Assembly (NCBI GenBank): GCA_021776335.1
Contig: JAJFGB010000009.1
Coordinates: 744,001 to 808,000 of the forward strand
Reading direction: 5' to 3'
Source: Hyphococcus sp.
GTDB taxonomy: Bacteria; Pseudomonadota; Alphaproteobacteria; Caulobacterales; Parvularculaceae
Length of the DNA: 64,000 nt
Position 1 is the stretch's first letter. Every line of letters begins with the position of its first letter. A model generated the notes under the pieces. It was not told the DNA's origin. It ran no database searches and was given only the letters and a program-made list of their open reading frames with translations. The translations under genes and the position numbers were made by a program. Below, one piece after another: positions 26,124 through 37,800 of the stretch.

Positions 26124-27165
26124 AGAATATGGCGCCGGCGCCCGCTTGTTTCACAAAATAGCGCTTTCGGGTCGTGCAACGCCTGAATTATTTTTCGATA
26201 TCGAAAAAGCAATGCATGGCGGCGATTGCCCGGACGCGACGACTGGCGCTCATGTTTTTGTTTCTGGACTGGCGCGGTCCGGCACGACGCTGTTGATGCG
26301 CATGCTCCATGATACAAACGCATTCGGATCGCTGACCTATCGCGATATGCCGTTGGTGATGGCGCCAAATTTGTGGCGGGGAATTGCCGGTAATTTTCAA
26401 AAATCGATGACCCGCACAGAGCGCGCCCATGGCGATGGGTTAGAGGTCGACTATGACAGTCCGGAGGCCCTTGAAGAAGTTTTTTGGCGAACATTTTGCG
26501 GCCCCGATTATATCGGCGCCGACAAGCTGCAGCTGATGACGGCCGATCACGAGGTCATTGCCGATTTTCGTCGTTATGTCGGGTTGATTTTGAAACGCTG
26601 TGCGCGTGCTCGATATTTGTCCAAAAACAATAACTCAATTCTGCGGCTTCCTTCGATTGTGACGGCGTTTTCGAACGCGACGATCCTTATTCCATTTCGC
26701 GATCCCGTCGCGCAGGCAAATTCGTTGCTGCGTCAGCATGAGCATTTTATGAAAATCCACGCTGAAGACGCTTTCTCTCGGCAATATATGGGCTGGCTCG
26801 CGCATCACGAATTCGGCGGCGACCAGCGTCGTTTTGTTTTCGGCGACAGCGCGCAGGCGGAATATGGCGATCCGGGGCAATTGTCCTATTGGCTTGCGCT
26901 ATGGATCGACGCTTACGCCTATCTGGTGCAGCAGGCAGACGTGCTGGGCGAACAAATGATGTTTTTTTCTTATGAGCATCTCACTGATGCGCCAGAGGAT
27001 ATTCGCGCAAAGCTGTTCAGCCGGTTGGGGCTAGAAGCATCGGCTGCTCTTGAAGTGCGAGAGAGGCGCGAAGACCACAGAGAAATGCCGTCGCTGGCGC
27101 GCTTGACCGAAGCGCAAGCGCTTTATCAGGATATGACAGCTCGCGCGCAAAAAGCACTATCCTGA
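26113..27165 (+). CDS. Sulfotransferase-family protein
   Basis: A 350-residue protein with the PAPS-binding 5'-phosphosulfate loop FVSGLARSGTTLLMRML (residues 49-65), and a later ILIPFRDPVAQANSLLRQH that fits the 3'-phosphate-binding RDP/Ser motif. Thus it probably transfers sulfate from PAPS to an unknown acceptor. There is no signal peptide, so it works in the cytoplasm or at the membrane face. The start is TTG 26113, overlapping the upstream gene by eleven bases, without a strong ribosome binding site. The two upstream membrane proteins suggest that the product is membrane- or surface-linked. Confidence 0.8.
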   Translation: MSPEEYGAGARLFHKIALSGRATPELFFDIEKAMHGGDCPDATTGAHVFVSGLARSGTTLLMRMLHDTNAFGSLTYRDMPLVMAPNLWRGIAGNFQKSMTRTERAHGDGLEVDYDSPEALEEVFWRTFCGPDYIGADKLQLMTADHEVIADFRRYVGLILKRCARARYLSKNNNSILRLPSIVTAFSNATILIPFRDPVAQANSLLRQHEHFMKIHAEDAFSRQYMGWLAHHEFGGDQRRFVFGDSAQAEYGDPGQLSYWLALWIDAYAYLVQQADVLGEQMMFFSYEHLTDAPEDIRAKLFSRLGLEASAALEVRERREDHREMPSLARLTEAQALYQDMTARAQKALS

Positions 27166-27261
27166 GTTTTTGTTGCGGTTCGCTGAGCGAGCTTTTCATA
27201 CCGACTCTACTGGATTTGCAGTCGCTATTTCATCGGGAGAAGGTTTGCACACCAAAAAGTA

Positions 27262-27399
27262 GGTTAATTTATTAACCAATGAGGAAGGTTCATCAATTTT
27301 CCCGGTTGGATCCGAGTTAGACAATCCCAATAAAATTGCCGGTGATTTCCCCCAATCGAGCTTGGGCCTGCTTAACCAATCGTAAATATCTTTGGTTAA
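27262..27399 (+). promoter_or_regulatory. Cluster of TTAACCAA boxes before the secretion locus
   Basis: The 280-base A+T-rich spacer ahead of the tolC-like gene has TTAACCAA at 27272-27279 and 27372-27379, and its inverse TTGGTTAA at 27392-27399. The last two form a perfect inverted repeat of eight-base arms with a 12-base spacer. A GGTTAA/TTAACC palindrome covers 27262-27277. The box is close to the CtrA half-site TTAACCAT, but no pair has the N7 spacing. It could equally be the operator of another dimeric regulator. Confidence 0.45.
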
Positions 27400-27446
27400 C
27401 GATGTTCTTCGACCCGCCATTGGGTTGTATTCAGAGATTTGCTGGA

Positions 27447-28823
27447 ATGTGGGATAAATTGCGCTCGCGGCGATTAGTTTGGTTAGTGGTTGGGGCGGCT
27501 GCGCTATTGTCTCCCGCGCATGCTCAATCTGTCTATCAGGCGTTTGAGGAACCGGCCGATGGCCCTGAGCACGTGTCACAACCAGACATATCAGCTGTCG
27601 CCGGAAGTATTGATGGAGCGATTAAGCACACCCCGGAATTAGCACGCGCAGGCGCTCAATTGAGCGTCGCGCATTCAGAACGTATCCGGGCGATCGGTGG
27701 TTTTCTTCCGTCAATTGAGGGTTCAGGCGTCTATACCAATGATAATTGGCGCAGCACGCCCGTTGATCCGGTTAACAATCCCGAAGGCGTGACGTTGGGT
27801 TTAACAATCCGTCAGCCAATTTTTCAGGGCTTGGCGACAGTCAGCGATTATCGCGCTGCTCAGGCAGGGCTCTCCCAAGCCCGACAATTATTAATTCACA
27901 CGCGAGAGCAGGTGGCGTTTTCTGCAGCCCAGGCGCACGCGTCGGTCATCAGAGCACGAACGGTCGTCTCCCGTCGCGAGGAAAACCTTGTTCTTGTGCG
28001 CCGGCAATTGGAAATTACGCAGCGTCGCATGGAAGCCGGCGCTCAAAGCAGAACCGGGGTAGAGCAAGCACAAATGCGCACGGCACAGGCTCAAATATCC
28101 CTTGAACAGGCGAGGGCCGAACTATCTGCTGTGGAAGCGGCTTTTAGGCGGGCAATTGGCCGTGCGCCGCCTTCGGTTCTGACGTCAGACGAGGCGACGG
28201 GCATTCATGACCTGACGAGTATTGACCAGGTGATTGCAGCGGTCCGGGAAACAAATCCATCGGTTCATGCTGCTGAATACGCGTATAAAGCAGCCAGACA
28301 CCTTAGAACTTCAGCCCGTAGCGAATTCGCACCGGATCTTTCTATTGAAGGAAATTTCAACAAGCATTTCGACGAAAATACCGGGGCGCCAGTCGTGCGT
28401 GATGATACGGAATATCAGATTGTTGCGCGCTTGCGCATCCCCTTGTTTGTCCAGGGGCAGAATATTGCCGGCTTGAAACGCGCCAGTGCCGACCTCACCA
28501 GTGCAAAGGCGCAACAGCGTCAGACAACGCTGATTGTCGAAGAAACGGTAACGCGGGCCTGGCGAGAAATGGAAACGGCTGACCGGCGGCGTATTGCGGC
28601 GGCGATTGCAATCGACGCCGCCCAGGAAGCGGTTCGCGGTTTACAACTTGAATTCGAAGCCGGTCGCAGAACAGTCATCGATGTCCTGGATGGGCAACGC
28701 GATCTGGTAGAAAGCGAAATCAGCCTGGCGCAGGCCGTCTTCGATTTTCAAGTGGCGCGCTACGAATTGTTGGCTACTTTAGGCGTTCTTGCGCCAACCT
28801 ATGTCAATATCAGCGCAGGCTAA
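27447..28823 (+). CDS. TolC-family outer-membrane efflux protein
   Basis: A 458-residue outer-membrane protein. ATG 27447 begins a clear Sec signal peptide (RRLVWLVVGAAALLSPAHAQS), so the longer open frame is not used. The duplicated helical hairpin of TolC is visible, with GFLPSIEGSG, GLTIRQPIFQGLATVSDYRAA and long heptad-type helices. In the second half LSIEGNFNKHF and RLRIPLFVQGQNIAGLKRA repeat the pattern, and FEAGRRTVIDVLDGQRDLVESEISLAQA is the conserved C-terminal helix. It would form the trimeric outer-membrane channel of the type I secretion system. It faces the adhesin gene end to end (18 bases apart), and the inner-membrane genes lie beyond the adhesin. Confidence 0.9.
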   Translation: MWDKLRSRRLVWLVVGAAALLSPAHAQSVYQAFEEPADGPEHVSQPDISAVAGSIDGAIKHTPELARAGAQLSVAHSERIRAIGGFLPSIEGSGVYTNDNWRSTPVDPVNNPEGVTLGLTIRQPIFQGLATVSDYRAAQAGLSQARQLLIHTREQVAFSAAQAHASVIRARTVVSRREENLVLVRRQLEITQRRMEAGAQSRTGVEQAQMRTAQAQISLEQARAELSAVEAAFRRAIGRAPPSVLTSDEATGIHDLTSIDQVIAAVRETNPSVHAAEYAYKAARHLRTSARSEFAPDLSIEGNFNKHFDENTGAPVVRDDTEYQIVARLRIPLFVQGQNIAGLKRASADLTSAKAQQRQTTLIVEETVTRAWREMETADRRRIAAAIAIDAAQEAVRGLQLEFEAGRRTVIDVLDGQRDLVESEISLAQAVFDFQVARYELLATLGVLAPTYVNISAG

Positions 28824-28840
28824 TTGATGCGCCGAGCGTT

Positions 28841-31800
28841 CTAAAATACGATATTCTCGATTTCGCTGAAATCGATTGTCGATCCGTCATTCAAGGTGAT
28901 TGTTCCAGAGGCGTCATCAGATAAAACGATTTCACTTGCATCGCTGGAAAGCACTGATCCTTCATCGAGCGCCAATGTCCAATCCACGCCATACGCGCCA
29001 ATGGCGCCGCCACCAGGTGCGTCGGAAAGCTCGATCACATCGGTCCAGCCGCCTGCAGCGCCACCGGTAACGGTGTCAGAGCCATCGCCGAAGACATAAG
29101 TAAATATATCAGAGCCGTCACCACCATTCAGTACGTCATCTCCGCCGCCGCCGACCAAAACGTCGTCGCCGCCGCCGCCATTCAGCGTATCGTCGCCGCC
29201 CAATCCGTACATGATATCTGTAATATCAGCGCCGCTGAGAACATCACCTGTGGCCGCCACCGGCGCTTCGGTATAGTTGATACTCGTGATCACATAGTCG
29301 GAGCCGTCAGTCAGATCAGTCTGAATATTGGCGGACATCACGATTTGATCGAATGATACGCCGGGATTGATTGTGACGGTTCCAGACCCGGTATCGGCCC
29401 CCATTTCGGTAAAGTCGCCCTGTCCAACCAACACGCCGTTGTCGTAAGCCGCCCAATGTCCTTCTTCGCCGTAACTATTCGAAAAGAGATATTCAAACGA
29501 CACGTCGGCTGACGTCAAATCATTATCGAAATCGATGATCAGTGTTTCGGAAAGGCCTGAAGCCTTGTCATAGCCGAGTTGGGTAGGGTCGCCGCTGTCC
29601 GTATCGGAGACACTGCCGCTCGCCCCCAGCATACTGCCGCTGACGGAGATATTAGAAACACTGGCTGCCGTTTGAACGCCGCCAACCACATTCTGCGCCG
29701 TGACAGTATAGCCGCCGCCAGTCACCGTATAGTTGGTTGAATTGATAGTTCCCGAGCCGCTGCCGCTGGCTGTGTCGTCCATACCGAAATGAATATCGAC
29801 AGTTTCTGAATAGGTATTGCCGGCGATGTCCGTCACTTCAACTGTCACGGTGTCATTATAGGCGCTCGAAGGGTCATGGTCCGCAACCAGTTTGATCTCA
29901 CCTGTATTGGAATCGATCGAAAATTTGCCCGCAGCATCATCGGTAAGCGCAAAGGTGAAACTGTCACCGGCGTCAGGATCGACAACGGATGTGACGTCGG
30001 CAACCACAGACCCAGCGGAGAGCAAACCGTTATCACCGTCCAGCTCAGCGCCGTTTTGCAGTGTGAGGTTGTTGGATCCCGCCAGATCCGTTATGACACT
30101 GCCGCTTTCGCTATTAAATTGCCAATTCGAAATCAGCCCTTGTTCGCTGGCAGGATCAGACAGCTCGCTGTTATAATTGTCGGCGATTTCCTGGGCCGTA
30201 CGCAGGTCGTTAAAAATACGGACTTCATCAATTGCGCCCGTGAAAATCTGGGTCGAATCGAAACTGCCGCCAAGGCTGTCCTGCTCCTGGCCCAGGATGA
30301 ATGTGCCATTATTGTATAGCGGCACGCCTTGAGAGACCTGCGTCGAAGCTTCCTGAACACCATCTACATAAACAGTGTAATCGCCTGTGCTATAGTCCCA
30401 TGTGACAGAAACCGTATGCGGCTGCCCGTCCGTGAGGTCAGTTGTGATTTCAAGATCGGCGCTTGCTCCAGCAACGAAAGCAGTGAGGTCGCCGTCAGAT
30501 TGATAAAGCGTAAATTCATTCGTTTCACCGCTTGCGGCGTAGGAGAATAAGACAAATTCTTCCGGCGTCGTTTCATCCGCTTGAAACGCGACCTCCACCG
30601 TAATGTCACCAGCGGGAAAGCCCTGGAAATTACTGGCGGCCGCATATTCATCAGTTTCGCCAGTGTCATTTAACAACAGTGAATCAGAGACCGCTATCGT
30701 CAAATTTTCGTTGCCTGCGAAAACCAGATCTGTCGGGGCGTCATTGGTCAGGTCGATTGCAACGACTTCGGAATATGTATTGCCAGCAGAATCCGTAACC
30801 ACGACTGTCACTGTATCGCTATAGGTGCTCGAGGCGTCATGATCGGCGACCAGCTTGATCTCACCAGTAGTGGAATCAATCTCAAACTTGCCGGCTGCAT
30901 CGTCTGTCAGTGCAAAGGTAAAACTGTCGCCAACATCGGGGTCGATGACGGAGGTTACGTCGGTAACGACGGACCCGGCAGACAGAACGGAGGTCGCCAC
31001 GACTTCGGCGCCGTTTTGCAGCGTCAGATCGTTTGAACCGACTGTATCCGCAGCCGTGCTACCGCTGCCGCTGTTAAATTGCCAGTTAGTGACTAGGCCC
31101 TGTTCATTGGCGGGGTCAGACAGCTCGCTGTTGTAGTTGTCGGAAATCTCCTGAGCCGTGCGCACATCATTAAAGATGCGGACTTCGTCAATCGTACCGG
31201 TGAAAATCTGGGTCGAATCAAACCCGCCGCCAACATTGTCCTGCTCCTGCCCCAGGATGAATGTGCCATTACCAGCCATCGAGTCGCCTTGGGCGAGGGT
31301 CGTTGATCCTTCCTGCACGCCATCTACATAGGCCGTATAGGCGCCGGTGCTTTGGTCCCATGTGACCGAAATCGTGTGAGGCTGTCCGTCGGTCAAGTCA
31401 GTTGAGATGCTAAAGGTCGTGACAGAACCAGCGATCCACGCTTCAAGATCGCCGTCAGCCCTTTGCCAGAGGGTAAATTCGTTTCCAGTGTCGCCGGTGG
31501 CGGCGTATGAAAACAAAACGAACTCCGTCGGCGTGGTATCGTCTGCTTGAAATGCCATTTCCACGGTGATGTCGCCTGAAGGAAACCCCTGGAAATTTTC
31601 GGCAACCGCATATTCGTTGGTTTCGCCGGTATCATTCAGTGTGAGATGACCGGTGTTTGTAATTGCTAGATTTTCATTATCCGTGAAAACCAAATCCGTC
31701 GGCGCTTCATTCACATCGCTGACATTGATCGTAAAGGTCTCGATTGATGTGGAGCCGTCTGTCGATGTAGCGGTGACTTCTACGTTGTGAGAAGCGGCGG

Positions 31801-34800
31801 TTTCATGATCGAGGACGCCAGCAACCGTTACAATGCCGGTGTTGGTATCGATCGCAAATAACCCGCCAGCATCGTCACTCAGCGAATAGGTTACAGAATC
31901 GCTGGCATCTGCGTCTGTCGCGAGGGCGGTGATCCCAACCACTGCGCCAACACTCGCGTCTTCCGCCACGCTATTTGCAGTGGCATTGGAATCCGTGACT
32001 GCGCCAACATCGCTTTCATCCACATCCGTCACATTGATCGTGAAAGTCTCGGTTGACGTCGACCCATCTGTCGAGGTGGCGGTGACCTCAACATCGTGAG
32101 ATGCAGCTGTTTCAGCATCCAACGCGCCAGCAACGGTGACAATTCCGGTATTTGTGTCAATGGCAAAGAGCCCGCCTGCATCGTCGCTTAGGGAGTACGT
32201 GACGCTGTCGTTTACGTCTGCGTCAGTGGCGAGTGCGGTAATGCCGACAACAGCGCCGACAGTAGCGTCTTCTGTGATAGTGTTCGCTGCAGCATTCGAG
32301 TCCGTGACAGCGCCGACAGCGCTTTCATTCACATCGCTGACATTGATGGTAAAGGTCTCGGTCGATGTGGAACCATCTGTGGATGTCGCCGTCACTTCGA
32401 CATTGTGTGAAGCTGCGGTTTCAGCGTCCAATGCGCCTGCAACGGTGACAACACCAGTATTCGCATCAATGGCAAAGAGGCCGCCGGCATCATCGGAGAG
32501 GGAGTAGGTGACAGAGTCTGTCGTATCGGCGTCGGTGGCGAGGGCCGTGACGCCGACAACGGCGCCGACTGATGCGTCCTCAGCGACACTATTGGCAGTT
32601 GCATTACTGTCAGTGATGGCGCCGACGGCGCTTTCGTTCACATCACTGACATTGATCGTAAAGGTCTCGGTTGAGGTCGAGCCGTCGGTTGAAGTGGCCA
32701 TCACTTCAACATTGTGAGAAGCGGCGGTTTCAGCATCAAGCGTGCCGGCGACGGTGACAACGCCTGTATTGGCATCGATGGCAAAGAGCCCGCCTGCATC
32801 GTCGCTCAGGGAATAAGTGACGCTGTCGCTTACGTCTGCGTCAGTGGCGAGCGCGGTAATGCCGACAACGGCGCCGACAGTAGCGTCTTCTGCGATAGTG
32901 TTCGCAGCGGCATTCGAGTCCGTGACAGCGCCGACGGCTGATTCATTGACGTCACTGACATTGATGGTGAAGGTCTCGGTTGAGGTCGAGCCGTCGGTTG
33001 AGGTCGCCGTGACCTCAACATCGTGGGATGCGGCTGTTTCAGCGTCTAAAGCGCCTGCAACGGTGACAACGCCGGTATTGGCGTCGATAGCAAAGAGCCC
33101 GCCTGCATTGTCGGACAATGTGTAGGTTACTGTGTCGCCAACATCGGCATCACTGGCGAGGGCCGTAACGCCGACAACGGCGCCAACAGAGGCGTCTTCA
33201 GCAACGCTGTTTGCAGCCGCATTACTGTCAGTCACAGCGCCAACGGCGCTTTCGTCCACATCGCTGACATTGATGGTGAAGGTCTCTGTTGAGGTCGATC
33301 CATCGGTTGAAGTCGCCGTGACCTCAACATTGTGGGATGCGGCTGTTTCAGCGTCTAAAGCGCCTGCAACGGTGACAACACCGGTATTGGCATCGATCGC
33401 AAAAAGACCACCTGCATCGTCACTAAGCGAATAAGTTACGGAATCGGTAGCGTCTGCATCAGTGGCGAGAGCGGTCATCCCAACGACAGCGCCAACCGAC
33501 GCGTCCTCCGCGACCGTGTTCGCAACGGCGTTCGAGTCTGTAACAGCGCCGACAGCGCTTTCGTTCACATCGCTGACATTGATCGTAAAGGTCTCGGTTG
33601 AGGTCGAGCCGTCGGTTGAGGTAGCTGTCACTTCAACATTGTGCGAGGCAGCGGTTTCTGCATCGAGGGTGCCCGCAACGGTGACGACACCAGTATTGGC
33701 GTCAATGATGAATAGCCCGCCTGCGTCATCAGAAAGCGAGTAAGTGACAGAATCTGTCGCATCGGCATCAGTGGCAAGAGCGGTCACCCCAACGACAGCG
33801 CCAACCGACGCGTCCTCTGCGATAGTGTTCGCAACGGCGTTCGAGTCTGTAACAGCGCCGACGGCGCTTTCGTTCACATCGCTGATATTGATGGTGAAGG
33901 TCTCGGTTGAGGTCGAGCCGTCAGTTGATGTGGCGGTGACTTCAACATTGTGGGAAGCGGCCGTTTCTGCATCGAGAGCGCCAGCGACGGTAACAACGCC
34001 GGTGTTTGGGGCAATCGCAAACAGGCCGCCGGCATCATCGGAAAGCGAATAAGTTACAGAATCGGTAGCGTCTGCATCGATCGCGAGCGCCGTGACGCCG
34101 ACAACGGCGCCAACTGAGGCATCTTCTGCAACACTGTTCGCTGCTGCGTTTGAGTCAGTGACCGCGCCAACGGCGCTTTCATTCACATCGCTGACATTGA
34201 TGGCGAAGATCTCGGTTGAGGTCGACCCATCGGTAGAAGTCGCCGTCACTTCAACATTATGTGACGTCGCTGCTTCCGCATCCAACGCGCCCGCAACGGT
34301 GACCACACCGGTATTGGCGTCGATGGCAAACAAGCCGCCTGCGTCGTCGGAAAGGGTGTAGGTAACACTGTCGCTGACATCAGCGTCAGTGGCGAGGGCG
34401 GTCACCCCGACAACAGCGCCAACACTCGCGTCTTCGGCAACAGAGTTCGCGGTGGCGTTGCTGTCAGTTACAGCGCCGACAGCTGATTCATTCACATCAC
34501 TGACATTGATGGTGAAGGTCTCGGTGGAGGACGAACCATCGGTGGAGGTGGCTGTGACCTCAACATTGTGGGAAGCGGCAGTCTCTGCATCGAGGGCGCC
34601 CGCAACGGTGACCACACCGGTATTGGCGTCAATGGCAAACAAACCACCGGCATCGTTGGAGAGGGAGTAGGTGACGCTGTCACCGGCATCAGCATCAGTG
34701 GCGAGAGCGGTAACACCGACGACGGCGCCGACCGACGCGTCCTCTGCGACAGTGTTCGCAACGGCGTTCGAGTCTGTAACAGCGCCGACAGCGTTTTCAT

Positions 34801-37800
34801 TCACGTCACTGACATTGATGGTGAAGGTCTCGGTTGAGGTGGACCCGTCTGTCGATGTGGCGGTGACTTCAACATTGTGCGAGGCCGCTGTTTCAGCGTC
34901 CAATGCGCCTGCAACACTGACAACGCCCGTATTGGCGTCGATGGCAAAAAGCCCGCCTGCATCGTCAGATAACGAGTAAGTTACAGAATCTGTCGCGTCT
35001 GCATCCGTCGCGAGGGCCGTGACGCCAACGACGGCGCCAATCGAAGCGTCTTCAGCGACAGTATTGGCGGTTGCATTACTATCCGTGACCGCGCCCACTG
35101 CGCTTTCATTCACATCGCTGACATTAATCGTAAAGGTCTCGGTCGATGTGGACCCGTCGGTTGATGTGGCGGTGACTTCCACATTGTGAGCGGCGGCGGT
35201 CTCGGCATCGAGGGCGCCGGCAACGGTGACAACGCCGGTTGTGGCGTCAATGGCGAAGAGACCACCCGCATCATCGGAAAGCGAATAGCTTACAGAGTCT
35301 GTGGCATCCGCATCCGTCGCTAACGCGGTTACGCCAACGACCGCGCCTACCGAGGCGTTCTCTGAAACGGAGTTCGCAGTGGCGTTCGAATCCGTGACTG
35401 CGCCGACAGCGCTTTCATTCACATCCGATACATTGATGGTGAAGGTCTCTGTCGATGTTGAGCCATCGCTTGATGTGGCGGTGACTTCAACATTGTGAGC
35501 TGCGGCGGTCTCGGCATCCAGGGAGCCTGCGACGGTGACAACGCCTGTATTGGCGTCGATGGCGAAGAGCCCGCCAGCATCATCAGAGAGTGAGTAACTG
35601 ACGCTGTCACCAACGTCCGCATCTGTCGCCAACGCCGTAACGCCGACAACGGCGCCGACAGAGCTATTCTCGGCGACTGTATTTGTCGCTAGATTTGAGT
35701 CCGTGACGAGACCAACGGCATTATCATTCACATTCGTTACATTGATTGTGAAGGTTTCGGTGGAGGTCGAACCGTCGGTTGATGTGGCGGTCACCTCAAC
35801 ATTGTGTGAGACAGCGGTTTCCGCATCCAGGGCGCTCGCAACGGTCACAACGCCCGTATTGGCGTCGATGGCGAATAACCCGCCAGCATCATCGGAAAGC
35901 GAATAAGTTACAGAATCTGTTGCATCTGTATCGGTTGCGAGGCCTGTGACGCCAACAACAGCGCCAAGGGAGGCATCTTCGGCAACGCTGTTGGCGGCAG
36001 CGTTACTATCCGTGACCGCGCCAACGGCGCTTTCATTTACATCCGATACATTGATGGTGAAGGTCTCTGTCGATGTAGAGCCATCGCTTGATGTGGCGGT
36101 GACTTCAACATTGTGAGCGGCGGCGGTCTCGGCGTCTAATGAGCCTGCAACCGTTACAACACCGGTGTTTGCGTCAATGGCAAAGAGCCCGCCCGCATCA
36201 TCAGAGAGAGCATAGCTGACAGAATCGCTCACATCAGCGTCTGTTGCGAGGGCAGTGACACCAACCACCGCGCCGACGCTCGCATCTTCAGCGACTGTAT
36301 TCGCAGCAGCATTACTATCGGTAACCGCGCCCACAGCACTTTCATTCACGTCGCTGACATTGATGGTGAAGGTTTCGGTGGAGGTCGAACCGTCGGTTGA
36401 TGTGGCGGTCACCTCAACATTGTGAGAGGCGGCGGTTTCGGCGTCGAGGGCGTCGGCTACGGTTACAACACCAGTATTAGCGTCGATGGCGAACAACCCG
36501 CCAGCATCGTCGGAGAGGGAGTAGGTGACAGAATCTGTCGTATCCGCGTCAGTGGCAAGGGCTGTAACGCCAACAACGGCGCCAACAGAGGAATCTTCTG
36601 CAACAGAGTTGGCAGCAGCATTGTTGTCGATCACAGCGCTGACGGCGCTTTCACTCACATCGCTGACATTGACCGTAAAGGTTTCGGCCGATGTGGAGCC
36701 GTCGGTTGAAGTCGCTGTCACTTCGACATTGTGTGAAGCAGCAGTCTCTGCATCCAGGGCGCCCGCAACGGTGACAATCCCGGTATTGGCGTCGATGGCA
36801 AACAACCCGCCCGCATCGTCTGACAGGGAGTAAGTTACGACGTCAGTCGCATCCGCATCGCTGGCAAGCGCTGTGACGCCGACGACTGCGCCGACGCTCG
36901 CGTCTTCAGCAATTGTATTAGCGGCAGCGTTCGAGTCAGTCACAGCGCTGACGGCGCTTTCATTCACATCGCTGACATTGATGTTGAATGTTTCGGTTGA
37001 TGTGGAGCCGTCCGTAGAGGTCGCCGTCACTTCAACGTTGTGAGAAGCGGCAGTTTCGGCATCGAGGGCGCCGGCAACGGTGACAACACCGGTATTGGCG
37101 TCAATAGCAAACAACCCGCCCGCATCGTCTGACAGCGAATAAGTTACAGAATCAGTCGCATCAGCATCTGTTGCGAGTGCCGTGACGCCAACAACAGCGC
37201 CAACGGAGGCATCTTCGGCGACGGTATTACCGGCTGCATTCGAATCCGTAACCGCGCCAACAGCACTTTCACTGACGTCAGTGATGTTGATGTTGAAAGT
37301 TTCGGTGGAGATGGAGCCGTCTGTTGATGTGGCGGTTACTTCAACATTGTGACTGGCGGCGGTCTCGGCGTCTAACGTGCCTGCGACGGTGACAACACCG
37401 GTATTGGCGTCGATGGCAAAGAGCCCGCCTGCGTCATCAGAGAGGGAATAGGTGACGGTGTCGTTTGCATCAGCGTCTGTCGCAAGGGCGGTGACACCGA
37501 TGACCGCGCCGACCGACGCGTCTTCAGCGATTGTATTGGCAGCGGCGTTAGTGTCTGCAACAGCGCCAATGGCGCTTTCATTCACATCGCTGACATTGAT
37601 CGTGAAGGTTTCAGTCGATGTGGAGCCGTCCGTTGACGTGGCGGTGACCTCAACATTGTGCGAGGCGGCAGTTTCGGCATCCAGGGCGCCGGCAACGGTG
37701 ACAACACCGGTATTAGCGTCAATGGCGAATAAGCCGCCAGCATCGTCACTGAGCGAATAAGTTACAGAATCGTCGACATCTGCATCTGTCGCCAGTGCAG

